Shown here piece by piece: positions 1-6,655 of a DNA stretch of 13,432 nt (positions within the stretch are counted from its first letter, which is position 1; each line of letters opens with the position of its first letter). This stretch comes from CBDUBU01 sp965365465 (GTDB taxonomy: Bacteria > Bacteroidota > Rhodothermia > Rhodothermales > DASSAV01), in assembly GCA_965365465.1 (NCBI GenBank), contig CBDUBU010000097.1, positions 1 to 13,432 on the forward strand. Direction: 5' to 3'. Both the position numbers and the translations under genes were made by a program. A model generated the notes under the pieces. That model was not told the DNA's origin, ran no database searches, and saw only the letters and a list, made by a program, of their open reading frames with translations.

Positions 1-61
1 CGCGTGCGCCCTGGCAGTCAAGTGAAAAAAAGGTCTTTGCCGTCTCTTCAAAAAACCCTTC

Positions 62-86
62 AAAAAAAGAGCCGCTTTCAGGCGGC
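62..86 (-). terminator. Rho-independent terminator, minus strand
   Basis: Read on the minus strand, GCCGC (86-82), a six-base loop and GCGGC (75-71) form a 5-bp GC stem, plus a possible G-U pair outside it. This is followed almost at once by seven consecutive T (68-62). A second T run follows further on. Stem plus T-tract is the canonical intrinsic terminator. It most likely ends transcripts coming from the htpX-like gene or from something within 87-335. Confidence 0.7.
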
Positions 87-92
87 CTCGCT

Positions 93-153
93 GCAAGGGC
101 AAGCAGCGCCTTGACGCTCAAGCGGAGCCTTAACGCTCAAGCAGAGCCTTGAG
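93..153. repeat. Short tandem 19-bp repeats, two clear copies and one eroded
   Basis: Positions 111-129 and 130-148 are direct tandem copies of a 19-mer that match at 17 of 19 positions. A more degenerate copy precedes them (about 93-110), sharing CAAGCAG-GCC. The second copy runs into a perfect inverted repeat, CTCAAG at 136-141 and CTTGAG at 148-153 with a six-base loop. No CRISPR-like spacing is present, because the units abut directly. Confidence 0.5.
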
Positions 154-326
154 TCTACGGCCTGCGGTGTGAGCCGGTCAAGACCCGCCCCCAGGCTTCA
201 ACGATACTTCAAGGAGACCCCGCAGACAGCCCTATTTTCGAGCGGCCCTGAGAAACCCTCCCCTTATTCATTGGTTCCCAGCAATCAACTATTTTTTATG
301 GCAGCCATTCCTTTTTGTTACGCTGA

Positions 327-345
327 TGGGTTGCCTCAAAACCCA
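327..345 (-). repeat. Small hairpin spanning the htpX stop codon
   Basis: TGGGTT (327-332) and AACCCA (340-345) are perfect 6-bp arms around a 7-base loop that contains the stop codon (336-338). No T-tract follows on the minus strand, so it is not a canonical terminator. It could be an mRNA 3'-end structure or chance. Confidence 0.35.
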
Positions 346-1178
346 GAACGCTCTAATTCCAGAAGCCGCGAGATCCGCTCCTCCATGGGAGGATGCGTTG
401 AGAATAAACTTCGCAATCCTCCCATGCCTCCCGCAAAAGGATTTACGATAAACATATGGGCTGTGCTTGGATTGGCCTCCATTGGAATTCTTTCAGCGCC
501 GGACTGCAAACGTCCCAGCGCATTCGCCAGCGCACGAGGATTCCCGCAAATGGCGGCTCCATCGTGGTCAGCGACAAACTCTCTGGCGCGAGAGATTGCC
601 ATTTGAATCAGCATTGCAGCAATGGGAGCAAGGACTACCATAAGCAGCGAGCCTAATACGTTGTTCCTGTCCCGGTCTCCTCCACCAAAGAAGAAAGCGA
701 AGCGCGCCACCATGGTAATCGCTGCGGCAATCGTTCCGGCAATGGACGAGGTAAGGATGTCGCGGTTTTTTACGTGAGCCAGCTCATGCGCGATCACGCC
801 TTCCAGTTCTTCCCGGCTCAGTAGACGCACTATTCCGCTGGTGACAGCGACTGCTGCATGGGAAGGATTCCGGCCTGTCGCAAAAGCATTGGGCTGCGTT
901 GACGGAATAACAAAAACTCGGGGCATCGGCAGGTTTGCCCGCTGCCTGAGGCGGTCAACCATCTCATACAACTCGGGAGCCTCTTTAGGACCTACTTCCG
1001 TTGCCTTGTACATCTTCAGCACGATCTTGTCGCTGAACCAGTAACTGGCGAAATTCATTGCAATGGCTATGACGAAAGCAAGGCCCATCCCCTGCTGCCC
1101 CCCGATAGCCTGTCCAACCAGCGCAAAAAGCACGATCAAGACCGCCATCAAACCAGCCGTTCGGATGCTATTGTTCAT
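336..1178 (-). CDS. htpX: HtpX-like M48 family membrane zinc metalloprotease
   Basis: 280 residues, the usual length for bacterial HtpX, an inner-membrane protease that degrades damaged membrane proteins together with FtsH. Two hydrophobic segments lie at about 7-28 and 31-48, and two more at about 142-163 and 174-194. The zinc site is HELAH at 131-135, with the third ligand probably Glu200 in SRAREF, followed by the family's VADHDGA stretch. The C-terminal THPPMEERISRL (261-272) is a typical HtpX ending. The start is ATG at 1178, with a strong sigma70-type promoter just upstream (1213-1241), so it is probably transcribed on its own as well as from upstream genes. The stop lies in the loop of a small hairpin (327-345). 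The active site is intact. The family call is very secure; orthology to E. coli htpX is likely. Confidence 0.95.
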   Translation of the reverse strand: MNNSIRTAGLMAVLIVLFALVGQAIGGQQGMGLAFVIAIAMNFASYWFSDKIVLKMYKATEVGPKEAPELYEMVDRLRQRANLPMPRVFVIPSTQPNAFATGRNPSHAAVAVTSGIVRLLSREELEGVIAHELAHVKNRDILTSSIAGTIAAAITMVARFAFFFGGGDRDRNNVLGSLLMVVLAPIAAMLIQMAISRAREFVADHDGAAICGNPRALANALGRLQSGAERIPMEANPSTAHMFIVNPFAGGMGGLRSLFSTHPPMEERISRLLELERSGF

Positions 1179-1212
1179 AATCTCTATGCTCAGTTAAGAA
1201 TCATTATGCCTG

Positions 1213-1241
1213 ATTAAAGGGCACGGCTTCATGCCTGTCAA
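1213..1241 (-). promoter_or_regulatory. Sigma70-type promoter for the htpX-like gene
   Basis: On the minus strand a perfect -35 box TTGACA (1241-1236) is followed after exactly 17 bp by TTTAAT (1218-1213), five of six matches to the -10 consensus. Transcription would start near 1206, giving a leader of about 28 nt before the ATG at 1178. It is the best match to a housekeeping promoter that I found in the window. Confidence 0.65.
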
Positions 1242-1274
1242 TTAAACGACGCCCCTCCCCGGTAGTTCGTACGT

Positions 1275-2060
1275 TCAACCCAAAAGGTGCGTCACCAGCA
1301 TCACATCGTACAGCGAATGGGTCCATGCAGCAATTCCAAACCCCCGCACCAGGAATACTGCATTAAGGGCAAGGCCAAACAAAAAACGGAACGTAAAGGA
1401 GGGGAGCGTGAATACATCTCCCAGCGCGCCTACATAATGCACCGCGCTGAACAATAAGGCCCCCAGCACAGCGGCGATGATGTAGGCCGAATCAGTTCGC
1501 CGCAGTATGCGCCTGAATAACCAGAAAAGGCTTCCTACCAGAATCACACGGAACACGAGTTCTTCGTATAACCCTGCCCCAATCGATAAGGCAAGCTGCG
1601 TCCAGAAGCTCTGCCGAACCTGCGGCGCTCCTGTCATAAGCGCCCGACTCAGTTCTGCAGGCGCAAACGCAAACAGCATTCCGACGAAGCCGGAAACCAG
1701 AAACGCCAGCACGACAGCGTAGCAGGCGCTCTCGGCAACCATCCACCCAAAATATCGTGCTCTGAGCGGAATGGATTTTTTCCGCTCGTACAGGAAAATG
1801 CCTGCTCCGATCAGCAAAACCACAGCACTAAGCACGAGCGAGCCGGCTGCTCCCAAATAGGCCAGAAGATGCTTGATCCAGACATCCGCCCCTACCCGCA
1901 CTTGCAATGCCTGGCGGTAATTCACCAGATTTATCAGTGCTTCATAGGCAAGGAGAAGAGGCAACGCAGCTAAAAAGCCGTAGGTAGCCGTTCGTGTTAT
2001 CTGGTGATACTTTCTCCAGGGATCGACAGCTTTTACAGAAGAAGGGACATCGCTTTGCAT
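1275..2060 (-). CDS. CPBP family intramembrane metalloprotease (Rce1/Abi-like)
   Basis: 261 residues, strongly hydrophobic, with about six to eight membrane segments (for example about 26-45, 65-90, 105-130, 155-180, 190-207, 222-240). The CPBP signatures are all present: EELVFR at 166-171 (the EExxxR motif), FSAVH at 204-208, and a late histidine in AAWTHSLYD (His248) that completes the presumed metal site. Members of this family cleave substrates within the membrane or act in peptide maturation and immunity; the substrate here is unknown. The start ATG (2060) has no visible Shine-Dalgarno sequence. Instead TATAAT ends 9 nt upstream, which suggests a leaderless or nearly leaderless message. 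It lies 85 bp after the TPR gene and 96 bp before htpX, among other envelope proteases. Family call secure, role unknown. Confidence 0.9.
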   Translation of the reverse strand: MQSDVPSSVKAVDPWRKYHQITRTATYGFLAALPLLLAYEALINLVNYRQALQVRVGADVWIKHLLAYLGAAGSLVLSAVVLLIGAGIFLYERKKSIPLRARYFGWMVAESACYAVVLAFLVSGFVGMLFAFAPAELSRALMTGAPQVRQSFWTQLALSIGAGLYEELVFRVILVGSLFWLFRRILRRTDSAYIIAAVLGALLFSAVHYVGALGDVFTLPSFTFRFLFGLALNAVFLVRGFGIAAWTHSLYDVMLVTHLLG

Positions 2061-2069
2061 GGTTATACA

Positions 2070-2078
2070 TTATATCAT
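2070..2078 (-). promoter_or_regulatory. Extended -10 element next to the CPBP start
   Basis: The minus strand reads TGATATAAT (2078-2070), a perfect extended -10 (TGnTATAAT), with nine bases between it and the ATG at 2060. No -35 box is evident, as is common with extended -10 promoters. Transcription would begin one to three bases before the ATG. Confidence 0.45.
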
Positions 2079-2139
2079 CCGCGCAAAAGAATCATTTGCC
2101 CGGTGATACGCAGCCTCTGTCTTCAGGTTACTTCGAGAG

Positions 2140-2161
2140 AGACGATCATTCGGGATCGTCT
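2140..2161 (-). repeat. Hairpin spanning the stop codon of the TPR gene
   Basis: AGACGAT (2140-2146) and ATCGTCT (2155-2161) are perfect 7-bp arms around an 8-base loop, and the stop codon (2146-2148) lies at the arm/loop boundary. On the minus strand it is followed by CTCTCGAAG, not a T-tract. It may act as a weak terminator or stabilise a 3' end before the promoter-like element of the next gene. Confidence 0.4.
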
Positions 2162-2487
2162 TCAAACCCGATCCCCTGCGCCAGAAGAAGCGCATCCTGC
2201 AACTCAGACAAGGCGTGATATGCTCGTTGTTCTGATGCGACCCGTATTCCTGCCTGATAAGCCCGGACAGCAGCATCCTTGCGACCCAGTTGTTCGTACA
2301 GTTTACCCAGATGGTAGTACGTACCAACATACTGCGGGTCCTCTTCGACGAGACGCTGAAAAAAAATCAGCGCCTGTTCCAGATTCCCACGTTTCCGATA
2401 TTCTTGAGCCAGCGCAAAGCGGGTGAACGAATCTTCGGGATCCTCTTCCAGATACGAAAGCAATATTGCAAGCCTGTCCGGCGACAT
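2146..2487 (-). CDS. Small tetratricopeptide repeat protein
   Basis: 113 residues from the ATG at 2487; a GTG directly before it could add one residue. There is no signal peptide or membrane segment, so it is probably cytoplasmic. Two adjacent 34-residue TPR units are clear, at about 17-50 (FALAQEYRKRGNLEQALIFF) and about 51-84 (YHLGKLYEQLGRKDAAVRAY). Flanking helices at the N-terminus and at about 88-103 complete a small superhelix. The C-terminus is acidic (FEDDPE). Such proteins mediate protein-protein contacts; no partner can be named. The upstream DNA has TATAAT exactly 9 nt before the ATG, as at the next gene, and a poor GAG as a possible ribosome site. It sits between the TPM gene (82 bp upstream) and the CPBP gene. 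The domain call is secure, the function unknown. Confidence 0.85.
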   Translation of the reverse strand: MSPDRLAILLSYLEEDPEDSFTRFALAQEYRKRGNLEQALIFFQRLVEEDPQYVGTYYHLGKLYEQLGRKDAAVRAYQAGIRVASEQRAYHALSELQDALLLAQGIGFEDDPE

Positions 2488-2496
2488 CACATTCTC

Positions 2497-2502
2497 ATTA
2501 TA
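2497..2502 (-). promoter_or_regulatory. -10-like TATAAT next to the TPR start
   Basis: A perfect TATAAT (2502-2497 on the minus strand) ends nine bases before the ATG at 2487, the same geometry as at the CPBP gene. There is no recognisable -35 at 17 bp and no TG extension, so the call is weaker than at 2070-2078. Confidence 0.3.
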
Positions 2503-2569
2503 ACTTCAGACGAGAGCAAGACCTTAGAAGGCAGATTGTGGCAAAACCAGAGGACGCTGCACGGGAGGA

Positions 2570-3466
2570 TTACCAGCCTCCGCTGGCTCCGCCGCCGCCA
2601 AAGCTGCCTCCGCCGCCGCTAAAACCACCGCCGAACCCTCCTCCTCCAAAGCCGCCGCCGAATCCTCCTCCTTTGCTTCCACCACCAAAACCGCCGCCCC
2701 AGATAATGACGGGAGGACCACCATACCGGCTCCGCCGCCGGGAAGGACCTCCGCCGCCGCCCCTCTTCCTGAAAGAAGAGAGTACAAAGAACAGAATAAT
2801 CATAATGACAAAAATGGTAGCCGGGTCTATTCCACTCCCGCCGCCTGGTCGGCGGATCTCGTCAGCCTGAAATTCTCCCCGAGATGCAGCTATGAGCGCT
2901 TCAACGCCTGCCGAAAGACCTGCATAGAATTGACCCTGGCGAAACTGGGGAACGATAATGTTTCTACGGATGCGATCTGCTATCGCATCGGGAACGGCTC
3001 CTTCGAGACCATACCCGACCGCAATGGCAATCTGGCGGTCGTCTCTGGAGACGAGAACAACGATGCCGTTATCTTTTCCCTGCTGCCCTACGCCCCATGC
3101 GCGCCCGAGGGAAATGGCATATTCCATCGGGTCATAACCCTCCAGGTTGGGCAGCGTAACAACGATGATCTGAGTTGAGGTCGTATCCGCATAAGAACCC
3201 AGCTTGCGCTCCAGCATCTGTTCTTCTGACGACGATAACATGTCTGCGCGATCCGTAACCCATCTTCCGGATTGGGGAAGGACGTTGTCCACTCCTTGCG
3301 CAAAGACATTTGCCGCCGTGAAAATCAGGCACAGACAGACCAGGCAAAATGCCGAAGCAAGCTCAAGTGTTACCCCAAGCGTAGAAAACAGAAGGGGGCG
3401 GGCGCGCCCTTTCAGGTTAGCCTGCCTCCCTCCATGACGTTGCGCCGGTGTGAACACTACTTCCAC
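2570..3466 (-). CDS. TPM-domain (YgcG-type) membrane protein with glycine-rich tail
   Basis: 298 residues if started at GTG 3466; GTG 3457 is also possible. A hydrophobic signal segment (about 30-56, ending VFAQ) leads to a TPM domain at about 67-200 (VTDRADMLSSSEEQ, GYDPMEYAISLGRAWGVGQ, GYGLEGAVPDAIADRI). A membrane segment follows at about 214-232, then a basic stretch, then a long tail of mostly glycine (235-298) ending GGGASGGW. This order is typical of the YgcG/TPM family; related TPM proteins have phosphatase activity or act in photosystem repair, but the bacterial role is uncertain. The start lies 16 bp after the lemA stop, and lemA-TPM pairing is frequent in bacteria, so the two are probably cotranscribed. 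There is no in-frame ATG near the signal peptide; a CTG at 3415 sits behind a strong GGAGG. The tail creates GC-rich triplet-like DNA at 2575-2760. Confidence 0.9.
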   Translation of the reverse strand: MEVVFTPAQRHGGRQANLKGRARPLLFSTLGVTLELASAFCLVCLCLIFTAANVFAQGVDNVLPQSGRWVTDRADMLSSSEEQMLERKLGSYADTTSTQIIVVTLPNLEGYDPMEYAISLGRAWGVGQQGKDNGIVVLVSRDDRQIAIAVGYGLEGAVPDAIADRIRRNIIVPQFRQGQFYAGLSAGVEALIAASRGEFQADEIRRPGGGSGIDPATIFVIMIILFFVLSSFRKRGGGGGPSRRRSRYGGPPVIIWGGGFGGGSKGGGFGGGFGGGGFGGGFSGGGGSFGGGGASGGW

Positions 3467-3482
3467 CAGAAATAGCTATCAA

Positions 3483-4085
3483 TCAAGAGTTGAAGTCAAC
3501 GGTGGGAGCCCTTTCCGCTCCTTCATCAGCTTCGAATGGCGTGCGGCGATCAAATCCGGTAACCCCTGCAATGATAGAGGCGGGAAAACGACGTACTGCC
3601 GTGTTGTAAACCTGGACGGCTTCGTTATAATCGCGGCGAGCGACGGTGATACGGTTTTCCGTGCCTTCGAGTTGGGCCTGCAAGTCACGAAAGGCTTCGG
3701 TAGCCCGAAGTTGCGGGTAGTTCTCTGCTACGGCCAGCAACCGTCCGAGCGCACCGCTCAGTTGCGTCTGTGCTTCCTGAAACTGCTGGACCTTTTCAGG
3801 ATCACTCAGGTCATCCGCCGTGAGGTTGATCGAAGTTGCGCGAGCACGCGCATTGGTTACGGATTCGAGGGTCTCCCGCTCAAAGTCGGCTGCCCCTCTG
3901 ACCGTGTTTACAAGGTTTGGAACCAGGTCGGCCCGGCGCTGATACTGTGTCTCCACATCGCCCCATGCCTGCGCCACACGCTCATCCTGGGAGACCAGGT
4001 TGTTGTAGGTGCTGCAACCGGCGCATCCGGCAAAAGCCACCAGGAGTACAATAACAAGTAATGCCAGTGTACCTTTGCTTCTCAT
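3483..4085 (-). CDS. lemA: LemA family protein
   Basis: 200 residues from the ATG at 4085. The frame is open to 4151, but the upstream residues would spoil the signal peptide, and GAAAGA lies just before this ATG. The N-terminus (1-24) is a hydrophobic export signal ending AFAGCAGC; a cysteine at 21 or 24 may be lipidated, although the lipobox is imperfect. The LemA core is clear: YNNLVSQDERVAQAWGDVE (27-45), QYQRRADLVPNLVNTVRG (47-64), then long helices with LSGALGRLLAVAENYPQLRA (109-128) and the closing VQVYNTAVRRFPASIIAG. LemA proteins are helical envelope proteins of unclear function. It is followed after 16 bp by the TPM gene. The 217 bp upstream separate it from the sigma-factor operon, so it probably has its own promoter. 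Confidence 0.93.
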   Translation of the reverse strand: MRSKGTLALLVIVLLVAFAGCAGCSTYNNLVSQDERVAQAWGDVETQYQRRADLVPNLVNTVRGAADFERETLESVTNARARATSINLTADDLSDPEKVQQFQEAQTQLSGALGRLLAVAENYPQLRATEAFRDLQAQLEGTENRITVARRDYNEAVQVYNTAVRRFPASIIAGVTGFDRRTPFEADEGAERAPTVDFNS

Positions 4086-4302
4086 ATTCTTTCGCGTTGA
4101 AGTTTCTGATTCGGTATGGGCGCTTAACCAATCGCCCACTTGTTGCCCCACATACGAGAATAGTCACGGCTGGTTTCTAATACAATGATACATAATCGTA
4201 TTGAGGGACAACACGCGCCTTTGCCCGACTTCAGAGATGTCTCGCCGTTGAAATGAAATAAAGAGAGGAGACAAGCAGAAACCGTCCTCGGCAAGGCCAT
4301 TC

Positions 4303-4884
4303 TCACCGGCCTATATCCTCGATCCAGGTGAGGTCGGCATGATCTTCCAGCACGTTTTCCAGAAGCCTGCTCAGATTCCCCCGGATGCGGGCAATTACAA
4401 GTTCTTCCTCATCCAGCGAAAGCACGTAAATATCTCCTATAAAATGCCGACGTTCCCGGTAAAGCACCCAGACATGTTCATTCTCATCTCTCACTTTAAC
4501 GGCCACTTCCCATCCATCTTTCCTCAACCGGTCCAGGCTGGAAAGATCCATACTCCCGGAAGTGGGTAAAGCGCGTGTGTGATACACTCCAACCTTGACA
4601 CGGCTGATGTCGCGCAGATATGAACGCACCATCCAGGCATCTTCATCCGGAACCAGACCAGTGATCCAGCCTACTGTACGCAGCGAAAAGGGCCCGAGCG
4701 AGACGACAAAAGAGCGATCAAAACGAGCTTCCGGATACGTCCGTTCAATCTCCCGCCTTGTATGAGCGATCTCACGCGAGTAAAAACATCCGGAAAGCGA
4801 TACGGAGAAGGCAAAAAGGCATAAATAGGTAAACGTTCGATGCATGGCTTGTCTGGGTTCAAGACGGCGATGAAACGCCTTCAT
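4303..4884 (-). CDS. Divergent DUF4252-type lipoprotein
   Basis: 193 residues from ATG 4884, which has GGAGAG four bases upstream. An internal ATG at 4845 would give a 180-residue protein with a more typical lipoprotein signal, FAFSVSLSGC, with Cys20 lipidated. Either way it is an exported, membrane-anchored protein. The middle (DISRVKVGVYHTRALP, then LRKDGWEVAVKVRDENEHVWVLYRE) and the end (IYVLSLDEEELVIARIRGNLSRLLEN) align by pattern with the gene just upstream: GIYVRGYPLS, LEGQGWDTVVRVREEDEQVDMYIRS and VVMVVSPDEDETIFVNIVGD. I therefore call it a diverged DUF4252 paralogue. It lies 39 bp after that gene on the same strand and is probably the last gene of the sigma-factor operon. Its molecular function is unknown. 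Confidence 0.75.
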   Translation of the reverse strand: MKAFHRRLEPRQAMHRTFTYLCLFAFSVSLSGCFYSREIAHTRREIERTYPEARFDRSFVVSLGPFSLRTVGWITGLVPDEDAWMVRSYLRDISRVKVGVYHTRALPTSGSMDLSSLDRLRKDGWEVAVKVRDENEHVWVLYRERRHFIGDIYVLSLDEEELVIARIRGNLSRLLENVLEDHADLTWIEDIGR

Positions 4885-4923
4885 TGCTCTCCGCCGGCGT
4901 TGCCTTTCCGGCTCGTCGCGTGG

Positions 4924-5484
4924 CTATTTTCGGCGCTCCCCTATCTCCGGACGGTCAAGTGCGTCGATGTGAAATTTACTTCCGATGCGCCCAATTTCTT
5001 CAGGATCTATATCTCCCACGATGTTGACGAATATCGTTTCATCCTCATCCGGAGAAACCACCATGACGACAAGCCCGGCAATGTTGTCGCCGTCTGAGCG
5101 GATATACATATCGACTTGTTCGTCCTCTTCACGGACGCGAACCACCGTATCCCAGCCTTGCCCTTCAAGCCGCCGGGCAAAGTCGCTGGTGCGGCGGCCG
5201 ACTGCTCCAGCCTGCGACCGGCTCAACGGGTAGCCGCGAACGTAAATTCCTTTGAGTCGGCTCAACAACCGGGCAAGTTCGGGGTCTTCATTGCGGGATG
5301 CTTCAGCCACGAGCCGGAGCAACGCTCCTTTCACATTGATCTCCAGTTTGGCCTCGGTATCGAACCAATCGTCAAGCTCCCGAAAATCGACATATCCTGA
5401 TTCTGATTCAGGCCGTCCCTGAGCCTGGCTCCGGCTTGAAATGCCAAGCGCTATCAGGCTGCATAACATGATTCTCGCTAACAT
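4924..5484 (-). CDS. DUF4252 domain secreted protein
   Basis: 186 residues. A signal peptide (1-22, ending SQAQG) is followed by the DUF4252 pattern: GYVDFRELDDWFDTEAKLEI (about 30-49), NVKGALLRLVAEASRNEDPE, LLSRLKGIYVRGY, the central GWDTVVRVREEDEQVDMYIR, and DETIFVNIVGDIDPEEI. There is no lipobox cysteine, so it is likely periplasmic. GGGGAT seven bases before the ATG is a good ribosome site. DUF4252 proteins are often encoded beside ECF sigma and anti-sigma genes, as here (36 bp after the anti-sigma gene), and are thought to be envelope-stress targets or sensors. No enzymatic motif is visible. The family call is by recognition of the conserved pattern, not by a search. Confidence 0.85.
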   Translation of the reverse strand: MLARIMLCSLIALGISSRSQAQGRPESESGYVDFRELDDWFDTEAKLEINVKGALLRLVAEASRNEDPELARLLSRLKGIYVRGYPLSRSQAGAVGRRTSDFARRLEGQGWDTVVRVREEDEQVDMYIRSDGDNIAGLVVMVVSPDEDETIFVNIVGDIDPEEIGRIGSKFHIDALDRPEIGERRK

Positions 5485-5520
5485 GGTATATCCCCGATTC
5501 GTTGTAAACCTTTTGATGCG

Positions 5521-6054
5521 TTATTTGATGTCCAATCCGAGTGCATTGTAGACAGGCTGCACCACGTGCGCTTCCAGAACATCGCGCCGCACTGATTCGC
5601 CTGTTTGTTTGCCCACATCCGACAGGTAGGCAAGCGTCCATTTCACTTCTGCAAGCGCGTACGCTACTTCGTCAGACGCTGCCGGCTGCGCCGGGCGCCC
5701 GATCAGGGCACCAGAAACAACGATTGCAAGTAGAAGCCCCATAGCCAGCGACGGCTGCCAGACTGCGTGGAGCCATTCCGCGATGCGTGTGCTCCATGCT
5801 GCAAAGCCCTCCTGCCTGTCTGCCTTATGCGTCTGATCCAGCACGGCCTGCACAACATAGGGCGGACACAGCATCTCCGGGATAAGATGAAACTCGTTGC
5901 GGATTCGTTCGGCAAGCGCAACTTCTTTCGCGCAGCGATCATCTTCTGCCAGCAAACGCTCAAACCTTTCTCGTTCAGCTATCGTCAGATCACCGTCGAG
6001 GTAAGCATCAATGCGGTCTGACATCCAACAATCGGAGTTTGCCATATCGATCAT
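5521..6054 (-). CDS. Anti-sigma factor-like single-pass membrane protein
   Basis: 177 residues, beginning in an ATGA overlap with the sigma gene stop, which indicates translational coupling. The N-terminus resembles a zinc-binding anti-sigma domain (ZAS/zf-HC2): Cys9, AYLDGDL (17-23), then FERLLAEDDRCAKE (31-44). The usual HxxxCxxC is degraded: His becomes Leu34 and the first Cys becomes Asp38, and only Cys41 remains. A membrane segment lies at about 102-119. The C-terminal 58 residues would be periplasmic, carry no known domain, and end ALGLDIK. By position and layout it should sequester the ECF sigma factor at the membrane and release it on an envelope signal. Zinc binding is doubtful. A second ATG three codons downstream is less likely because of the overlap. 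Confidence 0.82.
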   Translation of the reverse strand: MIDMANSDCWMSDRIDAYLDGDLTIAERERFERLLAEDDRCAKEVALAERIRNEFHLIPEMLCPPYVVQAVLDQTHKADRQEGFAAWSTRIAEWLHAVWQPSLAMGLLLAIVVSGALIGRPAQPAASDEVAYALAEVKWTLAYLSDVGKQTGESVRRDVLEAHVVQPVYNALGLDIK

Positions 6055-6614
6055 ATTGTCTCAGGTTGTAACAGGCTGCTCAATTGCTCCCGTAGAGCCT
6101 TTCGGCCACGATGCAGATAGACCTTGACCGTGTTGAGTGGCAATTCGAGCGCTTCACTGATTTCCTCGTATTTCATGTCCTGGAGTTCGCGCAAGATGAC
6201 GATGCTTCGATGCGGCTCTTCGAGCCGATCCAGCGCTGCCATCAGATGCCTGCGAAAATCTGATGCCTCCAACGTGCCTTCCGGCGTCTGACCGGGAGAA
6301 GCAACCTGTTCCAGACGCTCAGCATCATCCAACAAGCGATTCTGTCTTGCCTTGCGCTTTCGCAGCACATCTACACAGGCGTTCCGGGTCACGCGAAGCA
6401 ACCATCCGAGCAAACGTTCTTCATCTACTGTTTTCCTGTATGTCCATAACCGGAGCAGCACCTCCTGCGTCACATCCGCTGCGTCGTCTTTATCGTTGAG
6501 GTAATGGGCTGCATAGCCGTAGATGCGATGCCGATGCCGTTGCACCTGCGTTTCAAACCACGCATGTGTCCGGTCTGCAAGCAAATTGCTTGTCCATCGC
6601 CCTGATTGCAACAC
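6051..6614 (-). CDS. ECF-type RNA polymerase sigma factor
   Basis: 187 residues, the usual ECF size. Region sigma2 spans about 24-91 (YGYAAHYLNDKDDAADVTQEVLLRLW, then GWLLRVTRNACVDVLRKRKAR). Region sigma4 spans about 122-177 (LDRLEEPHRSIVILRELQDM, then the helix-turn-helix YEEISEALELPLNTVKVYLHRGRKALREQL). There is no sigma3, which defines the ECF group. No ATG fits the start; GTG at 6614 with GAGG seven bases upstream is the best choice, and TTG at 6611 is the alternative. An ECF-type promoter lies 52-80 bp upstream, suggesting autoregulation. Its stop overlaps the anti-sigma start by four bases, and two DUF4252 genes follow in the same direction. The regulon beyond this operon cannot be read from the window. 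Confidence 0.95.
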   Translation of the reverse strand: MLQSGRWTSNLLADRTHAWFETQVQRHRHRIYGYAAHYLNDKDDAADVTQEVLLRLWTYRKTVDEERLLGWLLRVTRNACVDVLRKRKARQNRLLDDAERLEQVASPGQTPEGTLEASDFRRHLMAALDRLEEPHRSIVILRELQDMKYEEISEALELPLNTVKVYLHRGRKALREQLSSLLQPETI

Positions 6615-6655
6615 ACCGCTACCTCACGTTACCCCTGTGAATCGCCGTACAGACA

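Larger units (their letters stand above)
1..335. other. Non-coding region downstream of the htpX-like gene
   Basis: No convincing gene is visible on either strand. The open frame that runs from about 169 into the htpX-like gene on the plus strand is low-complexity antisense and resembles no protein I know. The region holds a minus-strand terminator (62-86), two clear copies and one eroded copy of a 19-bp repeat (93-148), and two A-rich near-repeats (about 48-69). About 250 bp separate the stop of the htpX-like gene from the terminator. This leaves either a long 3' untranslated region or an unrecognised small RNA ending at the terminator. Confidence 0.5.

Noticed and set aside
93..153. CRISPR array
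   Set aside because: The repeats are 19 bp, abut directly without spacers, and no cas gene is present.
169..606. Plus-strand frame of 145 codons
   Set aside because: Most of it is antisense to the htpX-like gene, and its composition (Pro, Ser, Arg) resembles no family I know.
2466..2870. Plus-strand frame encoding a proline-rich protein
   Set aside because: It is the antisense of the glycine-rich tail of the TPM gene; GGN codons read as CCN on the other strand. No start context or domain supports it.
4172..4213. Sigma70 promoter for lemA
   Set aside because: TTGTCC is present on the minus strand, but the only -10-like hexamer (TATCAT) is at a poor 15-bp spacing, so I could not place a promoter with confidence.
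4293..4312. Terminator after the second DUF4252 gene
   Set aside because: AGGCC and GGCCT can pair across the stop, but the stem is only 5 bp and no T-tract follows; a pyrimidine-rich stretch further on is not diagnostic.
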